Program-made: the position numbers and the translations under genes
Assembly: GCA_030429105.1 (NCBI GenBank)
Contig: JAUIDE010000009.1
Span: 1 to 64,000 of the forward strand
Source of the DNA: Alphaproteobacteria bacterium
Lineage (GTDB): Bacteria; Pseudomonadota; Alphaproteobacteria; Rhodobacterales; Rhodobacteraceae
Reading direction: 5' to 3'
DNA length: 64,000 bases
Part shown: positions 54,213 to 62,826 of the stretch, one piece after another
How the letters are laid out: every line of letters begins with the position of its first letter
Numbering within the stretch: the stretch's first letter is position 1
The notes under the pieces: generated by a model
The model's input: only the letters and a program-made list of their open reading frames with translations
Told to the model about the DNA's origin: nothing
The model's database searches: none

Positions 54213-55699
54213 TTCTTCTTGCCGAAGCCCGAAAAGCCGGGCGGCAGCGCGCCGCCGCCGAGGCCAGGGAGGCCGCCGCCCGGCATGCCGCCCGGCGGGG
54301 TGAGGCCGCCGCCGGGGCCGCCCATCATGCCGGGGTTCATGCCGCCCTTGCCGAACATCTGGGACAGGGCGCCGCGCATCAGGCCCTTCTTTCCCATCTT
54401 GCCCATCTTCTTCATCATGTCGGCCATCTGCCGGTGCATCTTCAGGAGCCGGTTCAGCTCCTGCACCTCGAGCCCGGCGCCGGCGGCGACGCGCTTCTTC
54501 CGGCTGGCCTGCATCAGGTCGGGGTTTGCCCGCTCCTGCTTCGTCATGGACTGGATGAGCGCGATCTGCCGGCGGATCACGCGGTCGTCGAAATTCGCGT
54601 TCTCCATCTGCTTTTGCATCTTGCCCATGCCTGGCAGCATGCCCATCAGGCCCTGGAGCCCGCCCATCTTCATCATCTGTTCGAGCTGTCCGCGAAGGTC
54701 GTTCATGTCGAAGCGGCCCTTCTGGAACCGCTTCATCATGCGCTCGGCTTCGTCCTGCTCAACCGTCTCCTGCGCCTTCTCCACAAGCGCGACGATGTCG
54801 CCCATTCCGAGGATGCGGCCCGCGATGCGGGAGGGGACGAATTCCTCCAGCGCGTCCATCTTCTCGCCGGTGGCGACGAACTTGATCGGCTTGCCGGTGA
54901 CGGCGCGCATGGAGAGCGCGGCGCCGCCGCGCCCGTCGCCGTCCATCCGCGTCAGCACGACGCCGGTGACGCCGATGCGCCCGTCGAACTCCGTGGCGAC
55001 GTTCACCGCGTCCTGCCCGGTCAGGCCGTCCACCACGAGCAGCGTCTCGTGCGGCTTCGCCACGTCCCGCACCGCCTCGACCTGCGCCATCAGCGCCTCG
55101 TCGATATGGAGCCGGCCCGCCGTGTCGAGGAGGTAGACGTCATAGCCGCCGAGCGTCGCCTGTTGCTTGGCGCGCTTCGCAATGGCGACCGGGTCCTGCC
55201 CCTTCACGATCGGGAGCGTGTCGACGCCGACCTGCATGCCGAGGATGGCGAGCTGCTCCATCGCGGCGGGGCGGTTCACGTCGAGCGAGGCCATGAGGAC
55301 CTTCTTGCCCTCCCGGTCCTTCAGCCTCTTGGCGATCTTCGCCGTCGTCGTCGTCTTGCCCGAGCCCTGGAGGCCGACCATCAGGATCGGCGCGGGCGGG
55401 CTGTCCACCCGCAGCTTGCCAGCGGCGGCGTTGTCGCCCGCCAGAGTCGCAGTCAGCTCGTCATTGACGATCTTGACGACCTGCTGGCCGGGGGAGACTG
55501 ATTTCGTCACCGCCGCGCCGGTGGCCTTCTCCTGCACCCGCGCGATGAAGTCCCGCGCGACGGGGAGGGAGACGTCGGCTTCTAGCAGCGCGACGCGCAC
55601 CTCGCGGAGCGCCGCGGTCACATCCGCCTCGGTAAGCGCGCCCTGGCGCGTCAGCCGGTCGAGGACGCCGGAGAGGCGTTCGGACAAACCTTCGAACAT
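54209..55699 (-). CDS. ffh: signal recognition particle protein
   Basis: A 496-residue GTPase that binds signal peptides and 4.5S RNA. The NG domain carries G1 GLQGSGKTTTTAKIA (about 104-118), G3 DTAGRLH (about 190-196) and G4 TRMDGDGRGGAAL (about 246-258). The M domain (about 300-430) is rich in methionine (MMKMGGLQGLMGMLPGMGKM). A glycine- and methionine-rich C-terminal tail follows. No 4.5S RNA gene was found in the window. Confidence 0.96.
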   Translation of the reverse strand: MFEGLSERLSGVLDRLTRQGALTEADVTAALREVRVALLEADVSLPVARDFIARVQEKATGAAVTKSVSPGQQVVKIVNDELTATLAGDNAAAGKLRVDSPPAPILMVGLQGSGKTTTTAKIAKRLKDREGKKVLMASLDVNRPAAMEQLAILGMQVGVDTLPIVKGQDPVAIAKRAKQQATLGGYDVYLLDTAGRLHIDEALMAQVEAVRDVAKPHETLLVVDGLTGQDAVNVATEFDGRIGVTGVVLTRMDGDGRGGAALSMRAVTGKPIKFVATGEKMDALEEFVPSRIAGRILGMGDIVALVEKAQETVEQDEAERMMKRFQKGRFDMNDLRGQLEQMMKMGGLQGLMGMLPGMGKMQKQMENANFDDRVIRRQIALIQSMTKQERANPDLMQASRKKRVAAGAGLEVQELNRLLKMHRQMADMMKKMGKMGKKGLMRGALSQMFGKGGMNPGMMGGPGGGLTPPGGMPGGGLPGLGGGALPPGFSGFGKKK

Positions 55700-55829
55700 C
55701 GCGCGCCTCCCGCCCGCCGAAATGCCATTCGCCCCGGCGGGCGCAACGCGCTGACCGGGGGCGATCTCCGCCCCATGCGGAGACCGGAAGCGCAGAGATG
55801 CTTCCGAGACGCGCCGCCCTTACGCCTTT

Positions 55830-55851
55830 CCGGCGTTCGGGTCAACGCCGG
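55830..55851 (-). terminator. hairpin after the formate dehydrogenase operon
   Basis: CCGGCGTT (55830-55837) and AACGCCGG (55844-55851) pair perfectly around a six-base loop, five bases past the fdsD stop. No T-run follows on the minus strand. The position fits the end of the fds operon, before the ffh gene. Confidence 0.5.
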
Positions 55852-55856
55852 GCGCT

Positions 55857-56063
55857 TCAGCGCAGGAGCGGGGCGGCCTCGATCACCGCCTGGTCGAGCC
55901 CGCGCCCGCCCTGCTCGACATGGCGACGCAGCTGCTCGCGCATCCGCGGCTCCCAGAAATCCCGCAAATGGGCGGCGACGCGCTCCGCCGCCTTGCCGCC
56001 CGGCTGGGTCTTGAAGAAGGCGGCGATCTGGTTCGCCATGTGGACCATCTTGTCAGGCGACAT
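55857..56063 (-). CDS. fdsD: formate dehydrogenase delta subunit
   Basis: A 68-residue small subunit found at the end of NAD-dependent formate dehydrogenase operons. MVHMANQIAAFFKTQPGGKA (about 6-25) and AAHLRDFWEPRMREQL (about 30-45) match the FdsD pattern. It helps assembly or maturation of the molybdenum enzyme. It overlaps fdhD by 11 bases. The longer frame extending to 56234 is only the fdhD gene read out of phase. Confidence 0.88.
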   Translation of the reverse strand: MSPDKMVHMANQIAAFFKTQPGGKAAERVAAHLRDFWEPRMREQLRRHVEQGGRGLDQAVIEAAPLLR

Positions 56064-56874
56064 CGGCGGCCTCCGTCTTGATGCGCTCGGGATGGGAGAA
56101 GACGTCGAACCCGCCCTGCCGCGCGAAGGCGACAAGGGTGATCCCCGCCGCCTCTGCGACGCGGAGGGCATGCGCGGTCGGGGCCGAGACGGCGACGAGG
56201 ACGGGGCAGCCCGCCATCGCGCATTTCTGCACAAGTTCGACCGAGATGCGGCTGGTCAGCACGAAGGCGCCCGCGCCCATGTCCGCGCCCCGGAGGGCGA
56301 GGGCGCCGATCAGCTTGTCGAGCGCATTGTGCCGGCCGACATCCTCCCGCGCCGCGATGACGCCCTCGCCGGGGACGAGGAACCCGGCGGCATGCGTCGC
56401 CCCGGTGAGCGCGTGCAGCGCCTGATGCGCGCGAAGCGCGTCGGTCGCGCCCGCAAGCTCGATGCGGCTAAAGGCGAAGCCCGGCTCGGGGACGCGGGGG
56501 GCGGGCCGGTTCGCCTCTTCGAGGCTCTCGATCCCGCAGAGACCGCAGCCGACCGGCCCGGCCATCCGCCGCCGCCTTGCCGCGAGCGCGTCCGCCCGGT
56601 CCGACCGAAGCCAGAGCCGCGCCTCGATCCCTTCTTCCGAGGCGACTTTCTCGAACGCCTCGATCTCATCGAGCCTGGCGACGAGGCCCTCGGTGAGCGC
56701 GAAGCCGTGGGCGAAATCGCGGATGTCCCCCGGCGTCGCCATCATCACCGCCTGCGTCGTCCCGTTGCAGACGATCGCGACGGGGACCTCCTCCGGCAGG
56801 GAGCGGCTGATCGGCGTCGCGCCCCCGGCGCGGAGCGCAAGGCCGGGGAAGGAGCGGCTGAGCGGAGGGGTCAT
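56053..56874 (-). CDS. fdhD: formate dehydrogenase accessory sulfurtransferase FdhD
   Basis: A 273-residue protein that delivers sulfur to the molybdenum cofactor of formate dehydrogenase. The cysteine pair is in VGCGLCGIE (about 108-116), and DVGRHNALDKLIGA (about 179-192) is the family signature. It is called fdsC in some fds operons. It begins six bases past the fdsA stop and overlaps fdsD. Confidence 0.93.
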   Translation of the reverse strand: MTPPLSRSFPGLALRAGGATPISRSLPEEVPVAIVCNGTTQAVMMATPGDIRDFAHGFALTEGLVARLDEIEAFEKVASEEGIEARLWLRSDRADALAARRRRMAGPVGCGLCGIESLEEANRPAPRVPEPGFAFSRIELAGATDALRAHQALHALTGATHAAGFLVPGEGVIAAREDVGRHNALDKLIGALALRGADMGAGAFVLTSRISVELVQKCAMAGCPVLVAVSAPTAHALRVAEAAGITLVAFARQGGFDVFSHPERIKTEAADVA

Positions 56875-56880
56875 CGCCGC

Positions 56881-59784
56881 CTACTCCGCCGCCAGGATGC
56901 GGCGGGACTGCGCCGCCTGTTCCGCATAGTCGCGCTGCCAGCCGGTCGGCCCGTTGGACGGGCTGACCTGCACCGCCGTCACCTTGTATTCGGGGCAGTT
57001 GGTCGCCCAGTCCGAATAATCGGTGGTGATGACGTTGGCCTGCGTCTCGGGGTGGTGGAAGGTCGTGTAGACGACGCCGGGGCTCACCCGGTCCGTCACC
57101 TGCGCGCGGAGCGCAGTCTCGCCGGAGCGGGAGGCGAGGCGCACCCAGTCCCCGTCCTTCACGCCGCGGGTTTCCGCATCATGCGGGTGGATTTCCAGCA
57201 CGTCCTCCTGATGCCAGACCACGTTCGCCGTCCGCCGCGTCTGCGCCCCGACATTGTACTGGCTGAGGATGCGCCCCGTCGTGAGGAGGAGCGGGAAGCG
57301 CGGGCCCGTCCGCTCGTCCGTCGCGACATATTCGGTGACGATGAAGCGCCCCTTGCCGCGCACGAACCCGTCCACATGCATGAGCGGCGTGCCCTCGGGA
57401 TGCGCCTCGTTGCAGGGCCATTGCACAGAGCCCTTCTCCTCCAGGAGGGCGTAGTCCACCCCTGAGAAGCTTGGCGTAGTCGCCGCGATCTCGTCCATGA
57501 TCTGGCTCGGATGCGTGTAGCTCCAGCCCCCGCCCATCGCGTTGGCGAGCATCTGGGTGATCTCCCAGTCGGCGTAGCCGTTACGCGGGGCCATGACCTT
57601 GCGGACGCGGTTGATGCGCCGCTCGGCGTTGGTGAACGTCCCGTCCTTCTCCAGGAAGGTCGAGCCCGGCAGGAAGACATGGGCGTAATTCGCGGTCTCG
57701 TTCAGGAAGAGATCGTGGACGATGACGCAGTCCATCGCCCCCAGCCCCGCGGCGACATGATGCGTATCGGGGTCCGACTGGAGAATGTCCTCACCCTGGC
57801 AGTAGAGGCCCCTGAACTCGCCCTCCACCGCCGCGTCGAGCATGTTGGGGATGCGGAGGCCAGGCTCCGGGTCGATCTCGACGCCCCAGGCCTGCCGGAA
57901 CACGTCCCGCACCTCCGGGTTCTTCACATGGCGATAGCCCGGCAGCTCGTGCGGGAAGGAGCCCATGTCGCAGGAGCCCTGCACGTTGTTCTGCCCGCGG
58001 AGCGGGTTCACGCCGACGCCCTTGCGCCCGATGTTCCCGGTCAGCATCGCGAGGTTCGCGATGGCCATCACCGTGGTCGAGCCCTGGCTGTGCTCGGTCA
58101 CGCCGAGGCCGTAATAGATCGAGCCGTTCCCGCCCGTGGCGAAGGTCCGCGCGGCTGCGCGAAGCTCGGCCGCGGGAACGCCGGTGAGAAGCTCGGTCGC
58201 CTCCGGCCCGTGGCGCGGGTCGGAGACGAATTCGGCGTAGACTTGGAACTCGTCCCAGTCGCAGCGTTCGCGGATGAAGGCCTCGTCCATCAGGCCCTCG
58301 GTAACGATCACATGCGCGAGCGCGGTCACCACGGCGACGTTCGTGCCGGGCCGGAGCGGAAGGTGATGCGCCGCCCCGATATGGGCGGATTTCACGAGGT
58401 CGATGCGCCGTGGGTCGATCACGATCAGCTTCGCGCCCTTGCGGAGCCGCTTCTTGAGGCGGGAGGCGAAGACGGGGTGCCCGTCCGTCGGGTTCGCGCC
58501 GATGACGATGACGACGTCGGTATGCTCGACGCTGTCGAAATCCTGCGTCCCCGCCGAGGTGCCGAAGGTCTGCCCGAGGCCGTATCCGGTGGGCGAATGG
58601 CAGACGCGGGCGCAGGTGTCGGTATTGTTGTTGCCGAAGACGGCGCGCGCCAGCTTCTGCACCAGATACGCCTCCTCGTTCGTGCAGCGCGAGGAGGTGA
58701 TGACGCCGATGCTCTTCTTGCCGTAGGTTTCCTGCAATCCGCGGAGCCGGTTGGCGGCGAAGGAGATCGCCTCCTCCCAGCCCACTTCGCGCCAGGGCTC
58801 GTCGATCCGGTCCCGGATCATCGGGCTGAGGATGCGGTCCTTGTGGGTCGCGTAGCCCCAGGCGAAGCGGCCCTTCACGCAGGAATGGCCGCGATTGGCC
58901 TTGCCGTGCTTCCACGGCGTCATGCGGACGAGCGTGTCGCCCTGCATCTCAGCCTTGAAGGAGCAGCCGACGCCGCAATAGGCGCAGGTGGTGATGACGG
59001 AGCGCTCCGGCGTTCCCAGCTCGATGATCGACTTTTCCTGCAGCGTCGCGGTCGGGCAGGCCTGAACGCATGCGCCGCAGCTGACGCAATCGGAGGCGAG
59101 GGCGTTATCCTTCCGGGCGCCGAAGGAGACGCGGCTGTCGAAGCCGCGGCCCTCGATGGTCAGCGCAAAGGTCCCCTGCACTTCCTCGCAGGCGCGGACG
59201 CACCGGCTGCAGACGATGCATTTCGCGGGGTCGTAGGTGAAATACGGGTTGCTCTCGTCCTTCGGAATCCATTGCGGGTTCGCGGCGCCGGAGGCTTCGC
59301 GCGGGGCGAAGTGGTTGGCGAGGCCGCCTTCCGCCGGGGCCTTGTAGCGCACGTCGCGGAGGCCCACAGCGCCCGCCATGTCCTGCAATTCGCAATCGCC
59401 GTTGGCGGCGCAGGTCAGGCAGTCGAGCGGATGGTCGGAGATGTAGAGCTCCATCACCCCCTTGCGGAGCTTCCGCAGCTTCGCCGTCTGGGTATGGACG
59501 ACCATGCCGGGCGCGACCGGCGTGGTGCAGGAGGCGGGGGCGCCGCGCCGGCCCTCGATCTCCACCGCGCAGAGCCGGCAGGAGCCGAAAGCCTCCACGC
59601 TGTCCGTCGCGCAGAGCTTCGGCACCTGGATGCCGGCCTCGGCGGCCGCGCGCATCACGGAGGTTCCGGCGGGAACCGTCACCGCGAAGCCGTCGATGGT
59701 GAGCGTGACCGGCGCGCCCTCCCGCGCGGGCGTGCCCATGTCGCGCTCGTCGAAGGCGGCTGGGGGCATCACGAAGTCTCTCAT
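56881..59784 (-). CDS. fdsA: NAD-dependent formate dehydrogenase, alpha subunit
   Basis: A 967-residue molybdopterin enzyme that oxidises formate to CO2. N-terminal [2Fe-2S] ferredoxin-like cysteines lie in SCRLCAVE and a His-bound cluster in HPLDCLTCAANGDCELQ. Two [4Fe-4S] sets follow in CIVCSRCVRACEE and CVSCGACVQACPT. The cofactor-proximal cluster is CAYCGVGCSF, and the catalytic cysteine is in DTCARVCHSPTG; it is cysteine, not selenocysteine. The C-terminal domain binds molybdopterin guanine dinucleotide. It overlaps fdsB by four bases. The FdsGBA complex is soluble. Confidence 0.95.
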   Translation of the reverse strand: MRDFVMPPAAFDERDMGTPAREGAPVTLTIDGFAVTVPAGTSVMRAAAEAGIQVPKLCATDSVEAFGSCRLCAVEIEGRRGAPASCTTPVAPGMVVHTQTAKLRKLRKGVMELYISDHPLDCLTCAANGDCELQDMAGAVGLRDVRYKAPAEGGLANHFAPREASGAANPQWIPKDESNPYFTYDPAKCIVCSRCVRACEEVQGTFALTIEGRGFDSRVSFGARKDNALASDCVSCGACVQACPTATLQEKSIIELGTPERSVITTCAYCGVGCSFKAEMQGDTLVRMTPWKHGKANRGHSCVKGRFAWGYATHKDRILSPMIRDRIDEPWREVGWEEAISFAANRLRGLQETYGKKSIGVITSSRCTNEEAYLVQKLARAVFGNNNTDTCARVCHSPTGYGLGQTFGTSAGTQDFDSVEHTDVVIVIGANPTDGHPVFASRLKKRLRKGAKLIVIDPRRIDLVKSAHIGAAHHLPLRPGTNVAVVTALAHVIVTEGLMDEAFIRERCDWDEFQVYAEFVSDPRHGPEATELLTGVPAAELRAAARTFATGGNGSIYYGLGVTEHSQGSTTVMAIANLAMLTGNIGRKGVGVNPLRGQNNVQGSCDMGSFPHELPGYRHVKNPEVRDVFRQAWGVEIDPEPGLRIPNMLDAAVEGEFRGLYCQGEDILQSDPDTHHVAAGLGAMDCVIVHDLFLNETANYAHVFLPGSTFLEKDGTFTNAERRINRVRKVMAPRNGYADWEITQMLANAMGGGWSYTHPSQIMDEIAATTPSFSGVDYALLEEKGSVQWPCNEAHPEGTPLMHVDGFVRGKGRFIVTEYVATDERTGPRFPLLLTTGRILSQYNVGAQTRRTANVVWHQEDVLEIHPHDAETRGVKDGDWVRLASRSGETALRAQVTDRVSPGVVYTTFHHPETQANVITTDYSDWATNCPEYKVTAVQVSPSNGPTGWQRDYAEQAAQSRRILAAE

Positions 59785-61301
59785 TCGGCAGCCTCCTTCG
59801 CCGTGGCGAATTCGTCGGGGAAATGGCGGACGGCGGACATGACGGGGAAGGGCGTGAAGCCGCCGAGCGCGCAGAGCGATCCGTCCTTCATCGTCTCGCA
59901 GAGATCGGCGAGGAGCGGCAGCGCGGAGGGGTCACCCTCCCGGATGCGGTCGATCGTCTCCACCCCGCGCACCGCGCCGATGCGGCAGGGGGTGCACTTG
60001 CCGCAGCTCTCGATGGCGCAGAACTCCATGGCGAAGCGGGCCATGCCCAGCATGTCCGCCGTATCGTCGAAGACGACGAGCCCGGCATGGCCGATCAGCC
60101 CGCCGGCGGCGTCGAACTCCTCGTAGCCGAGGGGCGTGTCGAACATCGAAACGGGCATGTAGGCGCCGAGCGGCCCGCCGACCTGAACCGCCTTCACCGG
60201 CCGCCCCGTCGCGGAGCCGCCGCCGAGATCGTTCACCGCCTCACCGAGAGTCATGCCGAAGGCGGTCTCGAAGAGCCCGCCGCGCTTCACGTTCCCGGCG
60301 ATCTGGAGCGTGACCGTCCCCTTGGAGCGGCCGAGGCCGAAGCCGGCGTAATGCGCCGCGCCCTTCTCCATGATGACCGGGACGGTCGCGAGAGAGATCA
60401 CGTTGTTTACGACCGTGGGCCGCCCCATGAAGCCTTCGAGCGCGGGGAGCGGCGGCTTCGCGCGCACGATCCCGCGCTTGCCTTCGAGCGAGTTGAGGAG
60501 CGACGTCTCCTCGCCGCAGACATAGGCGCCCGCGCCCTTCCTGATCTCGATGTCGAAGCCTCGGCCCGGCCCGAGCGCGTCCGCGCCGAGAATGCCGGCC
60601 TCCCGAGCGATCTCCACGGCGCGACCCATGACGCGGATCGCATCGGGATATTCCGAGCGGAGATAGACATAGCCCTTGCTCGCGCCGACGGCGTGGGCGG
60701 CGATGGCCATGCCCTCGATCAGGGAGAACGGGTCCCCCTCCATCAGCATCCGGTCGGCGAAGGTGCCGCTGTCCCCCTCGTCCGCGTTGCAGACAATGTA
60801 TTTCCGCGCGCCCGGCGCGTCATACACCGTCTTCCACTTGATCCCGGTCGGGAAGCCGGCGCCGCCCCGGCCGCGGAGGCCGGAGGCGGAAACCTCGTCG
60901 ATCACCGCCGCCCCGTCCATCGCCAGCGCCCGGCGAAGGCCGGAGAGCCCACCATGCGCCTCGTACTCCGCGAGCGAGAGCGGGTCGATCACGCCGACGC
61001 GGGCGAAGGTCAGCCGCGTCTGGCGGCGCATCCAGCCGAGCGCCTCCACGGGGCCGAGCGCGCAGGGCGCGTCGCCCGAGAGGATCGCCGCCGCATCGGC
61101 CGGAACGGCGGGGCCGTAGCCATGCCGAACGCCGTCGATCTCGACCTCGACCAGCGGTTCGAGCCAGATCATGCCGCGCGAGCCGTTGCGGACGATCCGC
61201 GCCTCGATTCCCCGCGCGCGCGCCTCGGCGGCGAGGGCCTCGGCCACCTCGTCCGCGCCGAGCGCCCGGGCGGCGCTGTCTCCGGGGACCCAGATCCTCA
61301 C
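59781..61301 (-). CDS. fdsB: NAD-dependent formate dehydrogenase, beta (diaphorase) subunit
   Basis: A 506-residue flavoprotein homologous to NuoF. It passes electrons from the iron-sulfur chain to NAD. The NADH/FMN loop is SGLRGRGGAGFPTGIKW (about 166-182), followed by CNADEGDSGTFADR, GAYVCGEETSLLNSLEG and the [4Fe-4S] cysteines in ESCGKCTPCRIG. The start is GTG at 61301, overlapping the fdsG stop by four bases; a longer frame to 61406 is out of context. Confidence 0.94.
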   Translation of the reverse strand: MRIWVPGDSAARALGADEVAEALAAEARARGIEARIVRNGSRGMIWLEPLVEVEIDGVRHGYGPAVPADAAAILSGDAPCALGPVEALGWMRRQTRLTFARVGVIDPLSLAEYEAHGGLSGLRRALAMDGAAVIDEVSASGLRGRGGAGFPTGIKWKTVYDAPGARKYIVCNADEGDSGTFADRMLMEGDPFSLIEGMAIAAHAVGASKGYVYLRSEYPDAIRVMGRAVEIAREAGILGADALGPGRGFDIEIRKGAGAYVCGEETSLLNSLEGKRGIVRAKPPLPALEGFMGRPTVVNNVISLATVPVIMEKGAAHYAGFGLGRSKGTVTLQIAGNVKRGGLFETAFGMTLGEAVNDLGGGSATGRPVKAVQVGGPLGAYMPVSMFDTPLGYEEFDAAGGLIGHAGLVVFDDTADMLGMARFAMEFCAIESCGKCTPCRIGAVRGVETIDRIREGDPSALPLLADLCETMKDGSLCALGGFTPFPVMSAVRHFPDEFATAKEAAE

Positions 61302-61774
61302 GTCCCCGCCTCCGCGAGGAGCGCGTCGATCCGCGCCCGGTCCACGCGGCCGACGGGCCGCTCGTCCAGCATCGCCGCCGGGGCGCAGGCGCAAAGGCCG
61401 AGGCAATAGACCGGCTCCACCGTCACCGCGCCGTTCGCCGTCGTCCCGTGCCAGCCGAGCCCGAGCCGCGCCAGCGCCGTCTCCGCCAGCGCCGCGCCGC
61501 CCATCGCCTGGCAGGCCTCGGCGCGGCAGATCTTCAGCACATGCCGGCCCGCCGGCGCCTCGCGGAAGTCATGGTAGAAGGTGATGACGCCGTGGAGTTC
61601 CGCGCGCGTGATGTTAAGCGCGTCGCAGATCGGCGCGCGCGCCGCCTCGGGGATATGGCCGCAGGCCTCCTGCAGCGCGTGAAGGATCGGCAGGAGCGGC
61701 CCTTCGAGCGCAAGATGCCGGTGGATGATCGCGCGGATCTCGTCTGCCGAGAGCGAAGGCGCCGGTGGTTGCAA
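61298..61774 (-). CDS. fdsG: NAD-dependent formate dehydrogenase, gamma subunit
   Basis: A 158-residue NuoE-like [2Fe-2S] protein. The cluster cysteines are in CRAEACQAMGG (about 83-93) and VYCLGLCACAPA (about 121-132). The start is TTG at 61774: GGGAGG lies six bases upstream and the resulting MQPPAPSLSADE gives a normal length. The frame runs open to 61807 but begins there with another TTG without such a signal. It is the first gene of the fds operon, behind an inverted-repeat operator. Confidence 0.92.
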   Translation of the reverse strand: MQPPAPSLSADEIRAIIHRHLALEGPLLPILHALQEACGHIPEAARAPICDALNITRAELHGVITFYHDFREAPAGRHVLKICRAEACQAMGGAALAETALARLGLGWHGTTANGAVTVEPVYCLGLCACAPAAMLDERPVGRVDRARIDALLAEAGT

Positions 61775-61826
61775 GGCTTGCCTCCCGCGTGTTGCGAACC
61801 TCCTCAAACGGTGCCATGCGGATCAT

Positions 61827-61865
61827 ATCGCAATCAATATCGCTTTCCCGTCGATTGATTGCGAT
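61827..61865. promoter_or_regulatory. 12-bp inverted repeat in front of fdsG
   Basis: ATCGCAATCAAT (61827-61838) and ATTGATTGCGAT (61854-61865) are perfect inverted copies separated by 15 bases. They lie between the lysR stop (61868) and the fdsG start, 50 bases before it. Both arms contain the T-N11-A type symmetry expected for a LysR protein, so this is likely the binding site of the regulator next door. Confidence 0.65.
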
Positions 61866-61867
61866 TT

Positions 61868-62755
61868 TCAATCGTGACGGGACATCCCCCGCGCAGCGCG
61901 CAGCATCGCGTCGAGAACCGGCGTGTGCGGTTCGCGCCAAGGGGCGATCAGACCCACGGAATGCGCCGGGCCGGGCCCCTCGAGCCGCACGAGGCTCACG
62001 GCCTTGCCCGAAGCGAGGAAGCGCGCAATGTCCTCCGGCAGCACGGTGACGCAGCCGCCGCGCTCCACCGTCGCCATCAGCACCACGGTCGAATTCGATT
62101 CGATCCAGGCTTCGGGCTCCACCCCGGCCTCGGCGAAGTTGCGGTTGATGATGCGCCGGTTCTGCATGTCTGGCGTCAGGAGGCAGAGCCGCTCCCCCCG
62201 GAGCTCGCCCCACCCGACAGAATCGCGTCCGGCGAAGGGGGAGTCCTTCGCGCAGACGAGCATGAAACGCTCGCGGTAGAGCGGCTGCGTGCTGACGCGG
62301 CCCATCGGCTCGTTGTCGAGATAGGAGATGCCGGCGTCCACTTCGAGATCGTCGAGCATGGAGAGGATCTCGACCGAGGTGCGGGAGAGGATCGTGAAGC
62401 GCACGTTCGGATGCTTCTCGCCGAACCGGGCGGCGAGCCAGGCCGCCCAGGTCAGCGCCGTGGGGATGACGGCGAGGCGCAGGCGGCCCGAAAGCCCCTC
62501 CCGCTTGAAACGCATCTCCTCGCGGAGCTGCCGCGCGTCCCCGACGATCCGGCGGGCCCAGACCAAAGCCGTCTGCCCTTCGGGCGTCAGCCCGCCATAG
62601 CGCGAGCCGCGGAAAACGAGCTGGACGCCGAGCTGCTCCTCCAGCTGCTTGATCCCGGTCGAGAGGCTGGGCTGCGTGATCCCGAGGCTTTCCGCGGCGC
62701 GGCCGAAATGCTCCTCCCGCGCGACGGCGATGAACATTTCGAGCTTGTCGAGCAT
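61868..62755 (-). CDS. LysR-family regulator of the fds operon
   Basis: A 295-residue regulator. The N-terminal winged helix-turn-helix reads FGRAAESLGITQPSLSTGIK (about 17-36), and the rest is a periplasmic-binding-protein-like effector domain. It lies directly upstream of fdsG on the same strand, where many fds operons have an fdsR gene, so it may sense formate. The inverted repeat between the two is its likely target. The ATG at 62755 gives the typical start MLDKLEMFIAVA. Confidence 0.87.
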   Translation of the reverse strand: MLDKLEMFIAVAREEHFGRAAESLGITQPSLSTGIKQLEEQLGVQLVFRGSRYGGLTPEGQTALVWARRIVGDARQLREEMRFKREGLSGRLRLAVIPTALTWAAWLAARFGEKHPNVRFTILSRTSVEILSMLDDLEVDAGISYLDNEPMGRVSTQPLYRERFMLVCAKDSPFAGRDSVGWGELRGERLCLLTPDMQNRRIINRNFAEAGVEPEAWIESNSTVVLMATVERGGCVTVLPEDIARFLASGKAVSLVRLEGPGPAHSVGLIAPWREPHTPVLDAMLRAARGMSRHD

Positions 62756-62826
62756 GGTCGGCGTACCGGATCGAAAACCGTCGTTCCGATAGCCTTGCTC
62801 AATGAAGAGGCCGGCGCAAGCCGGGC

